From Duganella sp. (lineage in GTDB: Bacteria > Pseudomonadota > Gammaproteobacteria > Burkholderiales > Burkholderiaceae_D), in assembly GCA_026225475.1 (NCBI GenBank), contig JAMFSU010000028.1, positions 1 through 43,487 of the forward strand: DNA of 43,487 nucleotides, written 5' to 3'. A model generated the notes under the pieces. It saw only the letters and a list, made by a program, of their open reading frames with translations. It did no database searches and was not told the origin of the DNA. A program made the translations under genes and the position numbers. Positions 27,248 to 35,869 of the stretch are shown here, piece by piece. Position 1 is the stretch's first letter. The number at the start of each line of letters is the position of its first letter.

Positions 27248-29665
27248 ATGAATTCGCTATTACACCCGCCACAATTTCATCTTGCCCGCCAGGATGTCAA
27301 CCATCTGCAACTGCACGCCGACAGCGGTGCCGTGATCGATATTTTCGTGCTGGAACAGGACATCGTCCGCGTCCGCGTGCTGCCGGATGGCTTGGCCCAC
27401 GGGCCGCGCAGTTGGGCAGTTGCGCCGGGGCAGGAGGATGTTGCACTGGAAGGTCGTGACCGGCTCGATCTGAATGGCTATAGCTTGCCCTCTTTCAGTC
27501 TGCTGCAAGACGCCACCATGCTGTGCGTGCAGACAGCAGAAGTGCGCCTGCAGATTGCGCTCAAGGGTGGCCGTTGCAGTTGGGCCTTGTGGCGCGATGG
27601 GGTCTGGCACACGGTGCTGGAGGACCGCGCGACGCAAGCCTACAATTTCGGCTGGTGGGATCAGCGCATTTATCACTATAAGGCACGTCGTAACGACGAA
27701 ATCTATCTGGGCCTGGGTGAGCGTGCCGGTGCACTCAATCGGGCCGGCGGCAGCTATCGCATGGTCAATATCGATGCCATGGGTTATAGCGCACGCACTA
27801 CCGATCCGCTGTACAAACACATTCCGTTTTACCTGACCTGGCAGCCGCAGGCAGCGCTCGGCTTCGGCCTGTTCTACGACACGCTGGCCGATTGCAGTTT
27901 CGACATGGGGCGCGAGCTGGATAACTATCACGGCGCCTACCGTCACTTCATTGCCGATCATGGCGATCTCGACTATTACTTCATCGCCTCGGCACATACA
28001 CCGCTCGACGCTGTCAAGCGCTTCACCTGGCTGACCGGCACACCCGCCTGGATGCCCAAGTCCGGTCTCGGCTATTCAGGCTCGACCATGAGCTATACCG
28101 ATGCGCCCGATGCCCAGCAGCGCATGAATGGTTTTCTCGACAAATGCCGCGAGCACGACATCCTGTGCGATTCTTTCCATCTGTCGTCCGGTTACACCTC
28201 CATCGGCGCCAAGCGTTACGTGTTCAACTGGAATCACGACAAATTTCCTGATATCAAAGCCTTCACGCAGCGCTATGCCGATCATGGCGTGGCCTTGTGC
28301 GCCAACATCAAGCCTTGTCTGTTGCAGGATCATCCGGCTTTTGCCGAAGTCATGCGAGCCCAGTTGTTGATCGCCACCGCTGATGGTGCACCGGCCTGGG
28401 TGCAGTTCTGGGATGAGGTGGGCGCTTATCTCGATTTCACCAATCCAGCCACCATCGACTGGTGGAAGTCGCAGGTCAAGCGCGCCTTGCTCGACTATGG
28501 CATTGCTGCCACCTGGAACGACAACAACGAGTTTGAAATCTGGGATACGCGCGCCATCGCACACGGCTTCGGTACACCGTTTCCGGCGCATCAGGCCAAG
28601 GTCTTGCACACCATGCTGATGATGCGCGCCTCGCGTGATGCCCAGCGCGAACATGCACCGCAACTGCGGCCCTTCCTGGTGTCGCGTTCGGGCAGTGTCG
28701 GCATGCATCGTTATGTACAAACCTGGTCGGGCGACAACAGCACGTCGTGGGAAACCTTGCGCTACAACATCAAAATGGCGCTGGGATTGGCCTTGTCGGG
28801 TATTTCCAATATCGGCCACGACATTGGCGGCTTCGCTGGCCCGGCACCGGACCCCGAACTGCTGGTGCGCTGGGTGGCGCATGGCGCCTTTTTGCCGCGC
28901 TTCAGTATTCACTCCTGGAATGATGATGGCACCGTCAATGAGCCGTGGATGTACCCGTCCGTCACCGGCCAGATTTCGGCCTTGATCAAGTTGCGCTATC
29001 GCTTCATCCCTTATTTGTATCACCAGTTGTGGCAATGGCATTGCAGCTATGAGCCGGTGTTGCGGCCGACCTTTACCGAGTTTCCGTATGACCCGCGCTG
29101 CTTCGAAGAGGGCGACGACTTGATGATCGGCGACGCCTTGTTGCTGGCCTCGGTAGTCGAGGCCGGGCAGACCGAGCGGCGCGTCTACCTGCCGGAAGGC
29201 GCCCGCTGGATTACCTATTGGAGTGGACAGCGGTTTGATGGCGGCACGACGGTCAGTTTGCCAGCACCTTGGGATCAGCCAGTGCTGCTGATTCGCGAAG
29301 GCAGCGTGGTGCCGCTCAATGTGGCCGACCAGCATTTCGCCGCACCGGCCGATCAGCGTGGCTTCCTCATCACGCCACCGCAAGGAACCGCTGAAATCGA
29401 GGGGCGTTGTGTCGAAGACGACGGTGTGTCCGAAGCCTGGCGTGATGGCATGACTGCTTATTGGCGCGTGCTGGTCAGCGGCGATACTAGCCGCCTGCGG
29501 CTACAGATCACGCACAGCGGGCCGCTGCCGGCCACCCTCGATGCCGCACAGGTGCAGATTTTCCTGCCAGCAGATGAAACCCGCGCCATTGAGATCGTCG
29601 CCGGTCAACTGCTCGCCAGCGAGACTGAGGCTGGCTGGCAACGGCTGAGTATCGGTCTGTCTTAG
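27248..29665 (+). CDS. Glycoside hydrolase family 31 (alpha-glucosidase/alpha-xylosidase-like)
   Basis: 805 residues. GH31 enzymes are retaining alpha-glycosidases. The N-terminal beta-sandwich precedes a catalytic barrel with the nucleophile in TWNDNNEFEIWD (Asp425) and the acid/base in TWSGDNSTSW (Asp496); RSGSVGMHRY and GISNIGHDIGGFAG are further family motifs. No signal peptide is seen, so it acts in the cytoplasm on an imported substrate. The active-site context differs from sulfoquinovosidases. As the last gene of the ABC operon it likely releases glucose, xylose or a related sugar from an alpha-glycoside. The exact specificity is unknown. Confidence 0.92.
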   Translation: MNSLLHPPQFHLARQDVNHLQLHADSGAVIDIFVLEQDIVRVRVLPDGLAHGPRSWAVAPGQEDVALEGRDRLDLNGYSLPSFSLLQDATMLCVQTAEVRLQIALKGGRCSWALWRDGVWHTVLEDRATQAYNFGWWDQRIYHYKARRNDEIYLGLGERAGALNRAGGSYRMVNIDAMGYSARTTDPLYKHIPFYLTWQPQAALGFGLFYDTLADCSFDMGRELDNYHGAYRHFIADHGDLDYYFIASAHTPLDAVKRFTWLTGTPAWMPKSGLGYSGSTMSYTDAPDAQQRMNGFLDKCREHDILCDSFHLSSGYTSIGAKRYVFNWNHDKFPDIKAFTQRYADHGVALCANIKPCLLQDHPAFAEVMRAQLLIATADGAPAWVQFWDEVGAYLDFTNPATIDWWKSQVKRALLDYGIAATWNDNNEFEIWDTRAIAHGFGTPFPAHQAKVLHTMLMMRASRDAQREHAPQLRPFLVSRSGSVGMHRYVQTWSGDNSTSWETLRYNIKMALGLALSGISNIGHDIGGFAGPAPDPELLVRWVAHGAFLPRFSIHSWNDDGTVNEPWMYPSVTGQISALIKLRYRFIPYLYHQLWQWHCSYEPVLRPTFTEFPYDPRCFEEGDDLMIGDALLLASVVEAGQTERRVYLPEGARWITYWSGQRFDGGTTVSLPAPWDQPVLLIREGSVVPLNVADQHFAAPADQRGFLITPPQGTAEIEGRCVEDDGVSEAWRDGMTAYWRVLVSGDTSRLRLQITHSGPLPATLDAAQVQIFLPADETRAIEIVAGQLLASETEAGWQRLSIGLS

Positions 29666-29935
29666 AGGCTGTTCCTAGCGCGATGGCACTGCGCAGTGCT
29701 GAATTGTTATCAATGCGACAATATTATTAACAAGAATAGTGCCAACGCTTGCTTGAGAAGGTGGGTAGCTACCCCCATATTGGCGGTGCAGTTCAGGCTA
29801 GCTTGCTTGTTGGCAAGGTTTTTTTTGCTCTGGCGCCAGCGTTTTGCTGTTTCCCGCGTGTCTGGAATGGGGTAAGCGCCCGGCGCAATGCTAGAATGTG
29901 CGGCTATTCTTTTAAACAACCATTTGGAGCGACAC
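29666..29935. other. Intergenic region between the GH31 gene and yajC
   Basis: 270 bases without a gene. It contains a perfect 14-base palindrome GCACTGCGCAGTGC (29686-29699) 20 bases after the GH31 stop. A likely -10 (TAGAAT, about 29892) for the yajC-secDF transcript and the TTGGAG ribosome site follow. No U-tract follows the palindrome. Confidence 0.45.
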
Positions 29936-30271
29936 GTGTTTATTACCGATGCAATTGCACAAACCACCGGTGCTACCGGCGCCGCCGGCATTATGGGCAA
30001 TCTGACCAGTTTCCTGCCTATCATTTTGATGTTCGTGGTGCTGTACTTCTTGATGATTCGTCCTCAAATGAAGCGTCAAAAAGAACAAAAGTCCATGATG
30101 GACGCGCTCGGCAAGGGCGACGAAGTGGTCACCTCCGGCGGTCTGCTGGGTAGGGTTGTCAAGGTCAATGATGCCTACGTGACTGTAGAAGTGTCCGAAG
30201 GCAATGAAGTCGTGGTGCAAAAATCAGCAATCACCACCTTGCTGCCGAAGGGTACCCTCAAGGGACTGTAA
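29936..30271 (+). CDS. yajC: Sec translocase accessory protein YajC
   Basis: 111 residues from the GTG at 29936 (TTGGAG six bases upstream), giving MFITDAIAQ. One membrane helix (SFLPIILMFVVLYFLMI) is followed by RPQMKRQKEQK and a small cytosolic domain with GDEVVTSGGLLGRVVKV and EVVVQKSAITTLLPKGTLK. YajC binds SecDF in the inner membrane. secD follows after 115 bases with a large hairpin between. This is the usual yajC-secD-secF order. Confidence 0.96.
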   Translation: MFITDAIAQTTGATGAAGIMGNLTSFLPIILMFVVLYFLMIRPQMKRQKEQKSMMDALGKGDEVVTSGGLLGRVVKVNDAYVTVEVSEGNEVVVQKSAITTLLPKGTLKGL

Positions 30272-30296
30272 TCGTTCCGGCCGACCTGGCTTACCT

Positions 30297-30340
30297 GGGC
30301 GCCGCCGCAACCATATGATCCATATGGTACGGCTGCGCCC
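30297..30340 (+). other. Long hairpin between yajC and secD
   Basis: Outer arms GGGCGCCGCCG and CGGCTGCGCCC (10 of 11 pairs) enclose inner arms ACCATATG and CATATGGT around an ATC loop. It lies 25 bases after yajC and 46 before secD. No U-tract follows. It probably affects mRNA stability or relative yield of yajC and secDF. Confidence 0.55.
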
Positions 30341-30386
30341 TTGCTTATCTGCTAGCCCGGATGTCCATCATCAACGCTGAATCAAT

Positions 30387-32282
30387 ATGAATCGTTATCC
30401 TCTCTGGAAGTACGTCTTAATCGTCATCGCCTTGCTGTTCGGCACGCTCTATACGCTGCCCAACTTCTTTGGCGAGTCGCCTGCGGTGCAGATCAGCAGC
30501 GCCAAATCCACCATCAAGGTCGACAGCGCCATTACCGATCGTGTGCAGCAAGTGCTGCAACAAGGCGGACTCCCGGCAGAGAGCATCGCGTTCGACAACG
30601 GTGGTGCCCAGCCTTCGGTGCGCGCGCGTTTCGCCAACACCGATATCCAGTTCAAGGCCAAGGCCCTGCTGGAAAAAGACCTCAATACCGATCCGGCCGA
30701 CCCGACTTATGTGGTCGCCTTCAATCTGTTGCCTAATACACCGGCATGGTTGCAGGCAATTCATGCCTTCCCGATGTATCTGGGGCTGGACCTGCGCGGC
30801 GGTGTGCACTTCCTGATGCAGGTTGATGTGCAGGCAGTGTTGAACAAGCGTCTGCAAGGATTGCAGTCGAGTGTGCGCAGCGTGCTGCGCGACAAGAATA
30901 TTCGTCATAACGGTATCAACCGTAGCGGCGACCAGATCGACATCCTGTTCCGCGATGTCGATACCCGCAGCAAGGCGCGCGACATCCTGGCCGGCCAACT
31001 GCCGGAGTTGGCGCTGGCTGACAGCGGCGCTGGTGAAGACCTGAAGCTGGTTGCCACCTTGCGTCCAGAGGCACTCAAGCAGACTCAGGAAGACGGCGTC
31101 AAACAAAATATCTCGACACTGTCCAAGCGCGTCAATGAATTGGGCGTGTCGGAACCGATCATCCAACGCCAGGGTGCTGACCGCATCGTGGTGCAGTTGC
31201 CGGGTGTGCAAGACGTCTCGCGCGCCAAGGACATCATTGGCCGCACTGCCACGCTGGAAGTGCGCATGGTCGACGAATCAGTCACCCGCGGCACCGAAGA
31301 AACCGCCACCGTGCCTTTCGGTTCAGAGCTGTTCAAGATCGGCAAGGGCGCGCCTGTGGTGTTGATCAAGGACCCGATCATTACCGGCGACTACATCTCC
31401 AACGCCTCGGCCAGCTTTGACCAGAATCACCAGCCATCGGTGAGCATCGACTTGAACGGCGATGGCGGCCGCAAGATGCGCGACGCCACACGCGACAAGG
31501 TCGGCAAGAACATGGCCATCGTCTTGTTTGAAAAAGGCAAGGGCGAAGTCTTGACCGTGGCCACCATCCGTGACGAACTCGGTTCGCGCTTCCAGATCAC
31601 CGGCATGGGTTCGGCCGAAGCCGCCAGCGACCTGGCCTTGCTGTTGCGCGCCGGTTCCCTGGCGGCACCGATGGAAATCATCGAAGAACGCACGATTGGC
31701 CCGCAACTCGGCGCCGACAACATCCGCAAGGGTTTTGACGCGACGCTGTATGGCTTTATTGCCATGGCCGTGTTCATGATCGTCTACTACCAGTTGTTCG
31801 GTCTGTTCAGTGCACTGGCCTTGTCGGTCAATGTGCTGCTGCTCATTGCTGTCTTGTCGACCATGCAGGCCACGCTGACCTTGCCGGGTATTGCCGCGAT
31901 TGCGCTGGCACTGGGGATGGCGATTGACTCCAACGTACTGATCAATGAGCGTATCCGCGAAGAACTGCGCAACGGCAACTCGCCGCAGGCAGCAATTGCC
32001 ATCGGTTTCGAGCGTGCCTGGGCGACCATCGTTGACTCCAACGTGACCACCCTGATCGCCGGTCTGGCCTTGTTGATCTTCGGTTCGGGCGCAATCCGCG
32101 GTTTTGCTGTGGTGCACTGCCTGGGCATCCTGACCTCGATGTTCTCGGCAGTGTTCTTCTCGCGCGGTATCGTCAACCTGTGGTACGGCCGCAAGAAGAA
32201 GCTCACTAGTCTGGCCATCGGTCAGATCTGGAAAGCAGGCAGTACTGCAGTGGAAGCGCCCAAGGCTGGCAAGAAAAAATAA
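30387..32282 (+). CDS. secD: Protein translocase subunit SecD
   Basis: 631 residues. SecD with SecF uses the proton gradient to pull exported proteins across the inner membrane. N-terminal helix MNRYPLWKYVLIVIALLFG, then the large periplasmic P1 domain with YLGLDLRGGVHFLMQVD, then RVNELGVSEPIIQRQGADRI, and the six-helix RND-like region with ERTIGPQLGADNI and ALGMAIDSNVLINERIREEL. Full length. secF follows after 84 bases containing a hairpin. Confidence 0.97.
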   Translation: MNRYPLWKYVLIVIALLFGTLYTLPNFFGESPAVQISSAKSTIKVDSAITDRVQQVLQQGGLPAESIAFDNGGAQPSVRARFANTDIQFKAKALLEKDLNTDPADPTYVVAFNLLPNTPAWLQAIHAFPMYLGLDLRGGVHFLMQVDVQAVLNKRLQGLQSSVRSVLRDKNIRHNGINRSGDQIDILFRDVDTRSKARDILAGQLPELALADSGAGEDLKLVATLRPEALKQTQEDGVKQNISTLSKRVNELGVSEPIIQRQGADRIVVQLPGVQDVSRAKDIIGRTATLEVRMVDESVTRGTEETATVPFGSELFKIGKGAPVVLIKDPIITGDYISNASASFDQNHQPSVSIDLNGDGGRKMRDATRDKVGKNMAIVLFEKGKGEVLTVATIRDELGSRFQITGMGSAEAASDLALLLRAGSLAAPMEIIEERTIGPQLGADNIRKGFDATLYGFIAMAVFMIVYYQLFGLFSALALSVNVLLLIAVLSTMQATLTLPGIAAIALALGMAIDSNVLINERIREELRNGNSPQAAIAIGFERAWATIVDSNVTTLIAGLALLIFGSGAIRGFAVVHCLGILTSMFSAVFFSRGIVNLWYGRKKKLTSLAIGQIWKAGSTAVEAPKAGKKK

Positions 32283-32288
32283 CACAGC

Positions 32289-32314
32289 ATCTTGCCTGCC
32301 ACGGTGGGCAAGAT
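32289..32314 (+). other. Small hairpin between secD and secF
   Basis: ATCTTGCC and GGCAAGAT form a perfect eight-base stem with a ten-base loop six bases after the secD stop. No U-tract; likely a processing or stability element. Confidence 0.4.
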
Positions 32315-32366
32315 CAGATGCACGGGCATGAGTGGACTCGGCCGGTGCAGTACAGAAAGGTAAGCG

Positions 32367-33311
32367 ATGGAATTTTTCCGGATTAAAAAAGATATTCCCT
32401 TCATGCGTCACGCGTTGATATTCAATATCATCTCGGCGCTGACATTTGTGCTGGCAGTGTTCTTCTTGTTCAGCAAGGGTTTGCATTTCTCGATCGAATT
32501 CACCGGCGGTACGGTGATGGAAGTGGCCTACAGCAAGCCCGCCAATATCGAGAACATCCGTAAATCGGTGGAGGGCCTTGGCTTCACCGACACCCAGGTG
32601 CAAAGCTTCGGCACCGCGCAGGACGTGATGATCCGCTTGCCGGCGCAACGCGGCGTCAATGCCACGCAGCAGAGCGAGCAAGTGGTCGCGGCGCTCAAGG
32701 CGCAAGATCCTGATGTGGTGTTGCAACGGGTTGAGTTCGTCGGCCCGCAGGTGGGTGACGAGTTGGCTCATGATGGTTTGATGGCGCTCGGCATGGTGGT
32801 GCTCGGCATCGTCATCTACCTGGCGTTCCGTTTTGAATGGAAGTTCGCCGTCGCCGCCGTGATTGCCAACTTGCATGACGTGGTGATCATTCTCGGCTTC
32901 TTTGCGTTCTTCCAGTGGGAGTTCTCGCTGACCGTGCTGGCGGCGGTACTGGCGGTGCTCGGTTACTCTGTCAACGAATCGGTGGTGGTGTTTGACCGGG
33001 TGCGCGAAGCCTTCCGCGACCGCCGCTACGGCAAGCTGAGCGCGCCGGAAGTGTTGAACCATGCGATCACCAGCACCATTTCGCGTACCATCATCACCCA
33101 CGGCAGCACTGAAATGATGGTGTTGTCGATGCTGATCTTCGGTGGCCCGACCTTGCATTACTTTGCCGTGGCGCTGACCATCGGTATCTTGTTCGGTATC
33201 TATTCGTCGGTGTTCGTTGCTGCGGCGATTGCCATGTGGCTGGGCGTCAAGCGCGAAGACCTGATCAAGCCGACCAAGCCCAAGGACGAGACCGACGGCG
33301 CTGTGGTTTAA
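32367..33311 (+). CDS. secF: Protein translocase subunit SecF
   Basis: 314 residues, partner of SecD. MEFFRIKKDIPFMRHALIF starts the protein; FSIEFTGGTVMEVAYS is the conserved beta segment after the first helix; VGDELAHDGLMALGMVVLG, LHDVVIILGFFAFFQWEF and VLGYSVNESVVVFDRVREAF are the RND-type transmembrane motifs. AAAGG lies upstream of the ATG. A short terminator follows. Confidence 0.97.
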   Translation: MEFFRIKKDIPFMRHALIFNIISALTFVLAVFFLFSKGLHFSIEFTGGTVMEVAYSKPANIENIRKSVEGLGFTDTQVQSFGTAQDVMIRLPAQRGVNATQQSEQVVAALKAQDPDVVLQRVEFVGPQVGDELAHDGLMALGMVVLGIVIYLAFRFEWKFAVAAVIANLHDVVIILGFFAFFQWEFSLTVLAAVLAVLGYSVNESVVVFDRVREAFRDRRYGKLSAPEVLNHAITSTISRTIITHGSTEMMVLSMLIFGGPTLHYFAVALTIGILFGIYSSVFVAAAIAMWLGVKREDLIKPTKPKDETDGAVV

Positions 33312-33332
33312 GCTGCGCGGGTGTTTGTCCTG

Positions 33333-33363
33333 ACAGGCTGTTTCTCCGGAAACGGCCTGTTTT
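33333..33363 (+). terminator. Terminator after secF
   Basis: ACAGGC-T-GTTTC, loop TCCG, GAAAC-G-GCCTGT followed by TTT, 22 bases after the secF stop and just before tcdA. The U-run is short, so termination may be partial. Confidence 0.65.
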
Positions 33364-33380
33364 CCATTTGAAGAATCATC

Positions 33381-34223
33381 ATGCTTATTGCAGACACTGA
33401 CGACATCGATTTTGAGCGCCGCTTTGGCGGTATTGCGCGTTTATATGGGGCCCAGGGGCTGGCGCGTTTTCGCGCGGCGCATGTGTGCGTGGTCGGCGTC
33501 GGCGGCGTCGGTTCCTGGATCGTCGAAGCACTGGCGCGCAGCGCTATCGGCAAGATCACCATGATCGACCTTGATAACCTGGCTGAGTCCAATGTCAATC
33601 GCCAGATCCATGCATTGACCGATACCTTGGGCAAGGCCAAGGTCAGCGCCTTGCATGAACGCATCCGGCAGATCAATCCGACTTGCATTGTTACCGAGGT
33701 GGAAGACTTCCTCACGCCCGACAATGTGGCCGACATGATCGGCGTGGGCCGCTTCGACTACGTGATCGACGCCATCGACAATGTGCGCGCCAAGGTGGCC
33801 TTGATTGCTTATTGCCGCGAGCACAAGATCCCGTTGCTCACCAGCGGCGGTGCCGGTGGCCAGATTGATCCGACCAGGATCGAGATCCGTGATCTCTGTC
33901 GCACCGAGCAAGAGCCACTGCTGGCCAAGGTGCGCAAGCGCCTGCGCGCCTGGCACGGCTTTCCGCGCGGCACCAAGAACAAGTTTGGCATTGATGCGGT
34001 GTTTTCGACCGAACCGTTGCGCTTTCCCGAAGGCGAAGCCTGTGAAATCGATACTGACGATGCAGTTGATGGGCTCGCTGGCGTGGATGCCGATGGTCAC
34101 AAGCAGGATGCCGGCGTCACCGGCTTGAATTGCGCCGGCTTTGGTTCGGCCATGGTGGTGACGGCGTCGTTTGGCTTGGTGGCGGCGGGGTTTGTGTTGC
34201 GCAAGTTGGCGGGGCAAGCTTGA
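33381..34223 (+). CDS. tcdA: tRNA threonylcarbamoyladenosine dehydratase
   Basis: 280 residues, E1-like (ThiF/MoeB fold). TcdA cyclises t6A37 of ANN-decoding tRNAs to ct6A using ATP. Family features: DFERRFGGIARLYGAQGLARF, the nucleotide-binding GVGGVGSWIVEALARSAIG, DLDNLAESNVNRQIHA, DYVIDAIDNVRAKVALI, and the C-terminal NCAGFGSAMVVTASFG. It starts 69 bases after secF. CsdE/CsdA partners are not in the window. Confidence 0.95.
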   Translation: MLIADTDDIDFERRFGGIARLYGAQGLARFRAAHVCVVGVGGVGSWIVEALARSAIGKITMIDLDNLAESNVNRQIHALTDTLGKAKVSALHERIRQINPTCIVTEVEDFLTPDNVADMIGVGRFDYVIDAIDNVRAKVALIAYCREHKIPLLTSGGAGGQIDPTRIEIRDLCRTEQEPLLAKVRKRLRAWHGFPRGTKNKFGIDAVFSTEPLRFPEGEACEIDTDDAVDGLAGVDADGHKQDAGVTGLNCAGFGSAMVVTASFGLVAAGFVLRKLAGQA

Positions 34224-34450
34224 TTGGGTTGATTTTTGTTGTTGTCTGATTGAGACCGTTCTCCGGCATGCTTGCACCTTTTTGGTAGCGTATCCTGCGT
34301 ACGACAGTGATTGATCTATTCAACCATTTTTTCATGGCTATGGCAGATCACACCGATCAGATCCGCTTGCAGCTCCAGCGCGCTGTCGCGCAGTGCGTGG
34401 CAACTCGTTGATATCATCGGAATAGGTCAATCAAAGCGGTCCGTGTGCTG

Positions 34451-34673
34451 AGCCGTATTAGCAGTACGCAATATAGTCAATACGGCTTGCGTCATGGGTG
34501 TCGCGGCCTGACAGATATCCCTATCTATCGCGTTAGCAAAACAGATACCGTCAGTAAGCTGGGCCAGCAGCGAGTAAGAAGTCTTGCTGTCATGGGGGCA
34601 TCATCCGCGTTTAATTTCTGGGGTAATCTTGGGAACCCAGCTAAACGAGAAATCCCGTTTAGCTGGCTTTTTT
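34451..34673 (+). ncRNA. Candidate small RNA
   Basis: The right end is set by the terminator at 34637-34673. The left end is arbitrary, placed at the stem AGCCGTATT/AATACGGCT (34451-34459 with 34479-34487). No protein frame with a ribosome site covers it. I do not recognise a known RNA family, and no promoter could be assigned. A long 3' UTR of tcdA is the alternative. Confidence 0.3.
34637..34673 (+). terminator. Strong intrinsic terminator
   Basis: Perfect 11-base stem CCAGCTAAACG / CGTTTAGCTGG, eight-base loop, then C and six T. The U-tract is on the plus strand only, so it does not serve the minus-strand LPMO gene that ends at 34717. Confidence 0.88.
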
Positions 34674-34716
34674 CTGGCACTTGATGACCAATTGCGCTAA
34701 CAGTATTGATTTTTCT

Positions 34717-35676
34717 TTAACGCGTCGTCGGTATCCAAGTATTTCCAACCACAGTCAGCCGTATGGTCTGTCCAGGGTCTACTTCTCCCCTTTGGATATT
34801 TGAGGCGTCTTTTATGTAAAATTTATAGACTGTATTATTGACGATCTCAACAAATCGTCCTTCGGCGGGCGCGCCGGCGGAAATGGTTGGCAATGTCGTT
34901 GAATAGTTCCATCCATTAGCTTGTGGCAAGACAATCTGCACGCCCTGGTAGCTACGCAGCAGTTCCGAAAGACGTACGCCCTTGGCGTCGAGTGTCAGTA
35001 GTTGTTCCTCTGTTGTCATTCTGTAAATGTCGCCTGCAGGCGGGGGGTCTACAGGGGGACTATTGCCGAAATCGGCATCAATGACCTGATAAAACGCATT
35101 GGCAGTATCGGCGATGGTCCACACGGCCAAAATGATGTGGTAACCAGTGCGTTGCGGCACATTGCAGCTAAATTGTTGTGTGCCGTTACCTGGATTTGTA
35201 CCGCCATCCACCCTGGTGCAAAATGGTGTCAGATCGAAATCTTCACGTCTCAAAGGCGTCGTCGTCGTGGCGCCACTCCAGGTGCTTTTTGTGATGAAAA
35301 ATTCCCACTTGGTTGTCGCATGTCCGGCGTGAATATGCCAGGTAAATGTATTTTGACCAGATTGCATGGTCTGCTTAGCCCAACGCGTAGGTGTTTGTTC
35401 ATTCAGTGGTGAGAAGTCGAGATTGAAAGGCGCACGTGGCGGACCAGCACTGGGGATCATTCCATCTGGTGGACCTGCAGTGGGAAACCCTTTAGGCCCT
35501 TCTACCGACTGCGGCTCATTGCTCACTGCGCCGCAGCTTGAGTTGATTCGTTGTGCACATGCAGACGCGCGGCTGATCGGAGCGGTTACGTAGCCATGGG
35601 CCGGAGCAATATTTTGTGCTGGTAGAGCACCGGAACTGCATAAGAGTACAAAAGCGAAAAGCGGAAGTATTTTCAT
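34717..35676 (-). CDS. AA10 lytic polysaccharide monooxygenase (chitin type) with extra C-terminal domain
   Basis: 319 residues from the ATG at 35676 (AGGAG upstream). A signal peptide ends in IAPA, exposing the N-terminal copper-brace histidine His27 (HGYVTAPISRASAC). The second brace histidine is His119 in AGHATTKWEFFITK, and the axial Phe195 is in TANAFYQVIDADF. The catalytic domain is very like Serratia CBP21, including EPQSVEG, GFPTAGPPDG, TPTRW and FDLTPFC. Where CBP21 has the chitin-contact Tyr54, this protein has Asn53. A short linker (PPVDPPPAG) leads to about 105 residues that I do not recognise; it lacks the Trp pairs of CBM5/12. It oxidatively cleaves crystalline polysaccharide outside the cell, most likely chitin. 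Confidence 0.93.
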   Translation of the reverse strand: MKILPLFAFVLLCSSGALPAQNIAPAHGYVTAPISRASACAQRINSSCGAVSNEPQSVEGPKGFPTAGPPDGMIPSAGPPRAPFNLDFSPLNEQTPTRWAKQTMQSGQNTFTWHIHAGHATTKWEFFITKSTWSGATTTTPLRREDFDLTPFCTRVDGGTNPGNGTQQFSCNVPQRTGYHIILAVWTIADTANAFYQVIDADFGNSPPVDPPPAGDIYRMTTEEQLLTLDAKGVRLSELLRSYQGVQIVLPQANGWNYSTTLPTISAGAPAEGRFVEIVNNTVYKFYIKDASNIQRGEVDPGQTIRLTVVGNTWIPTTR

Positions 35677-35869
35677 CGCCCATCTCCTGAAAATTGACAT
35701 CGTGACAAGCTTGGCAAAATCGTCGTTTGTCGATTAAATTGAGAGACGGTCTATGGCACCGTTCCCTGCTATCCAGATTAGTGGCAGCGATTAGCTTGCA
35801 CCCCACCCTTGACGGGGGGCGATTCAGGGCGAGGCCAGCGGTGAGTGTCTGCGACACCTAGTTGATCAA
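35677..35869. other. Leader and promoter region of the LPMO gene
   Basis: Read on the minus strand, the 190 bases before the LPMO start contain a C-run and G-run able to pair (CCCCCC ... GGGTGGGG, about 35798-35820) and then GCAAGCTAATC. The structure might be a regulatory leader, but I cannot match it to a riboswitch class. Confidence 0.3.

Larger units (their letters stand above)
34224..34716. other. 490-base spacer after tcdA with hairpins and a terminator
   Basis: No protein gene is convincing. It contains a stem-loop at 34451-34487 and a strong plus-strand intrinsic terminator at 34637-34673, 414 bases after the tcdA stop. This is far for a normal 3' end and compatible with a small RNA transcribed rightward. 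Confidence 0.55.

Noticed and set aside
28076..29383. A 435-codon open frame antisense to the GH31 gene
   Set aside because: Same mirror effect; the sense strand has clear GH31 catalytic motifs.
27248..29665. GH31 protein as a sulfoquinovosidase (YihQ-like)
   Set aside because: The nucleophile region reads TWNDNNE rather than the YihQ-like pattern, and the conserved surroundings differ. No sulfosugar pathway gene is nearby apart from a generic KDG kinase.
31323..33158. A 611-codon open frame on the minus strand across secD and secF
   Set aside because: It is antisense to two well-recognised genes, rich in His/Gln/Arg, and has no family features. It is a codon-bias mirror of the sense genes.
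35677..35869. c-di-GMP (GEMM) riboswitch before the LPMO gene
   Set aside because: Only loose similarity to parts of the consensus; the required paired elements could not be aligned by eye.
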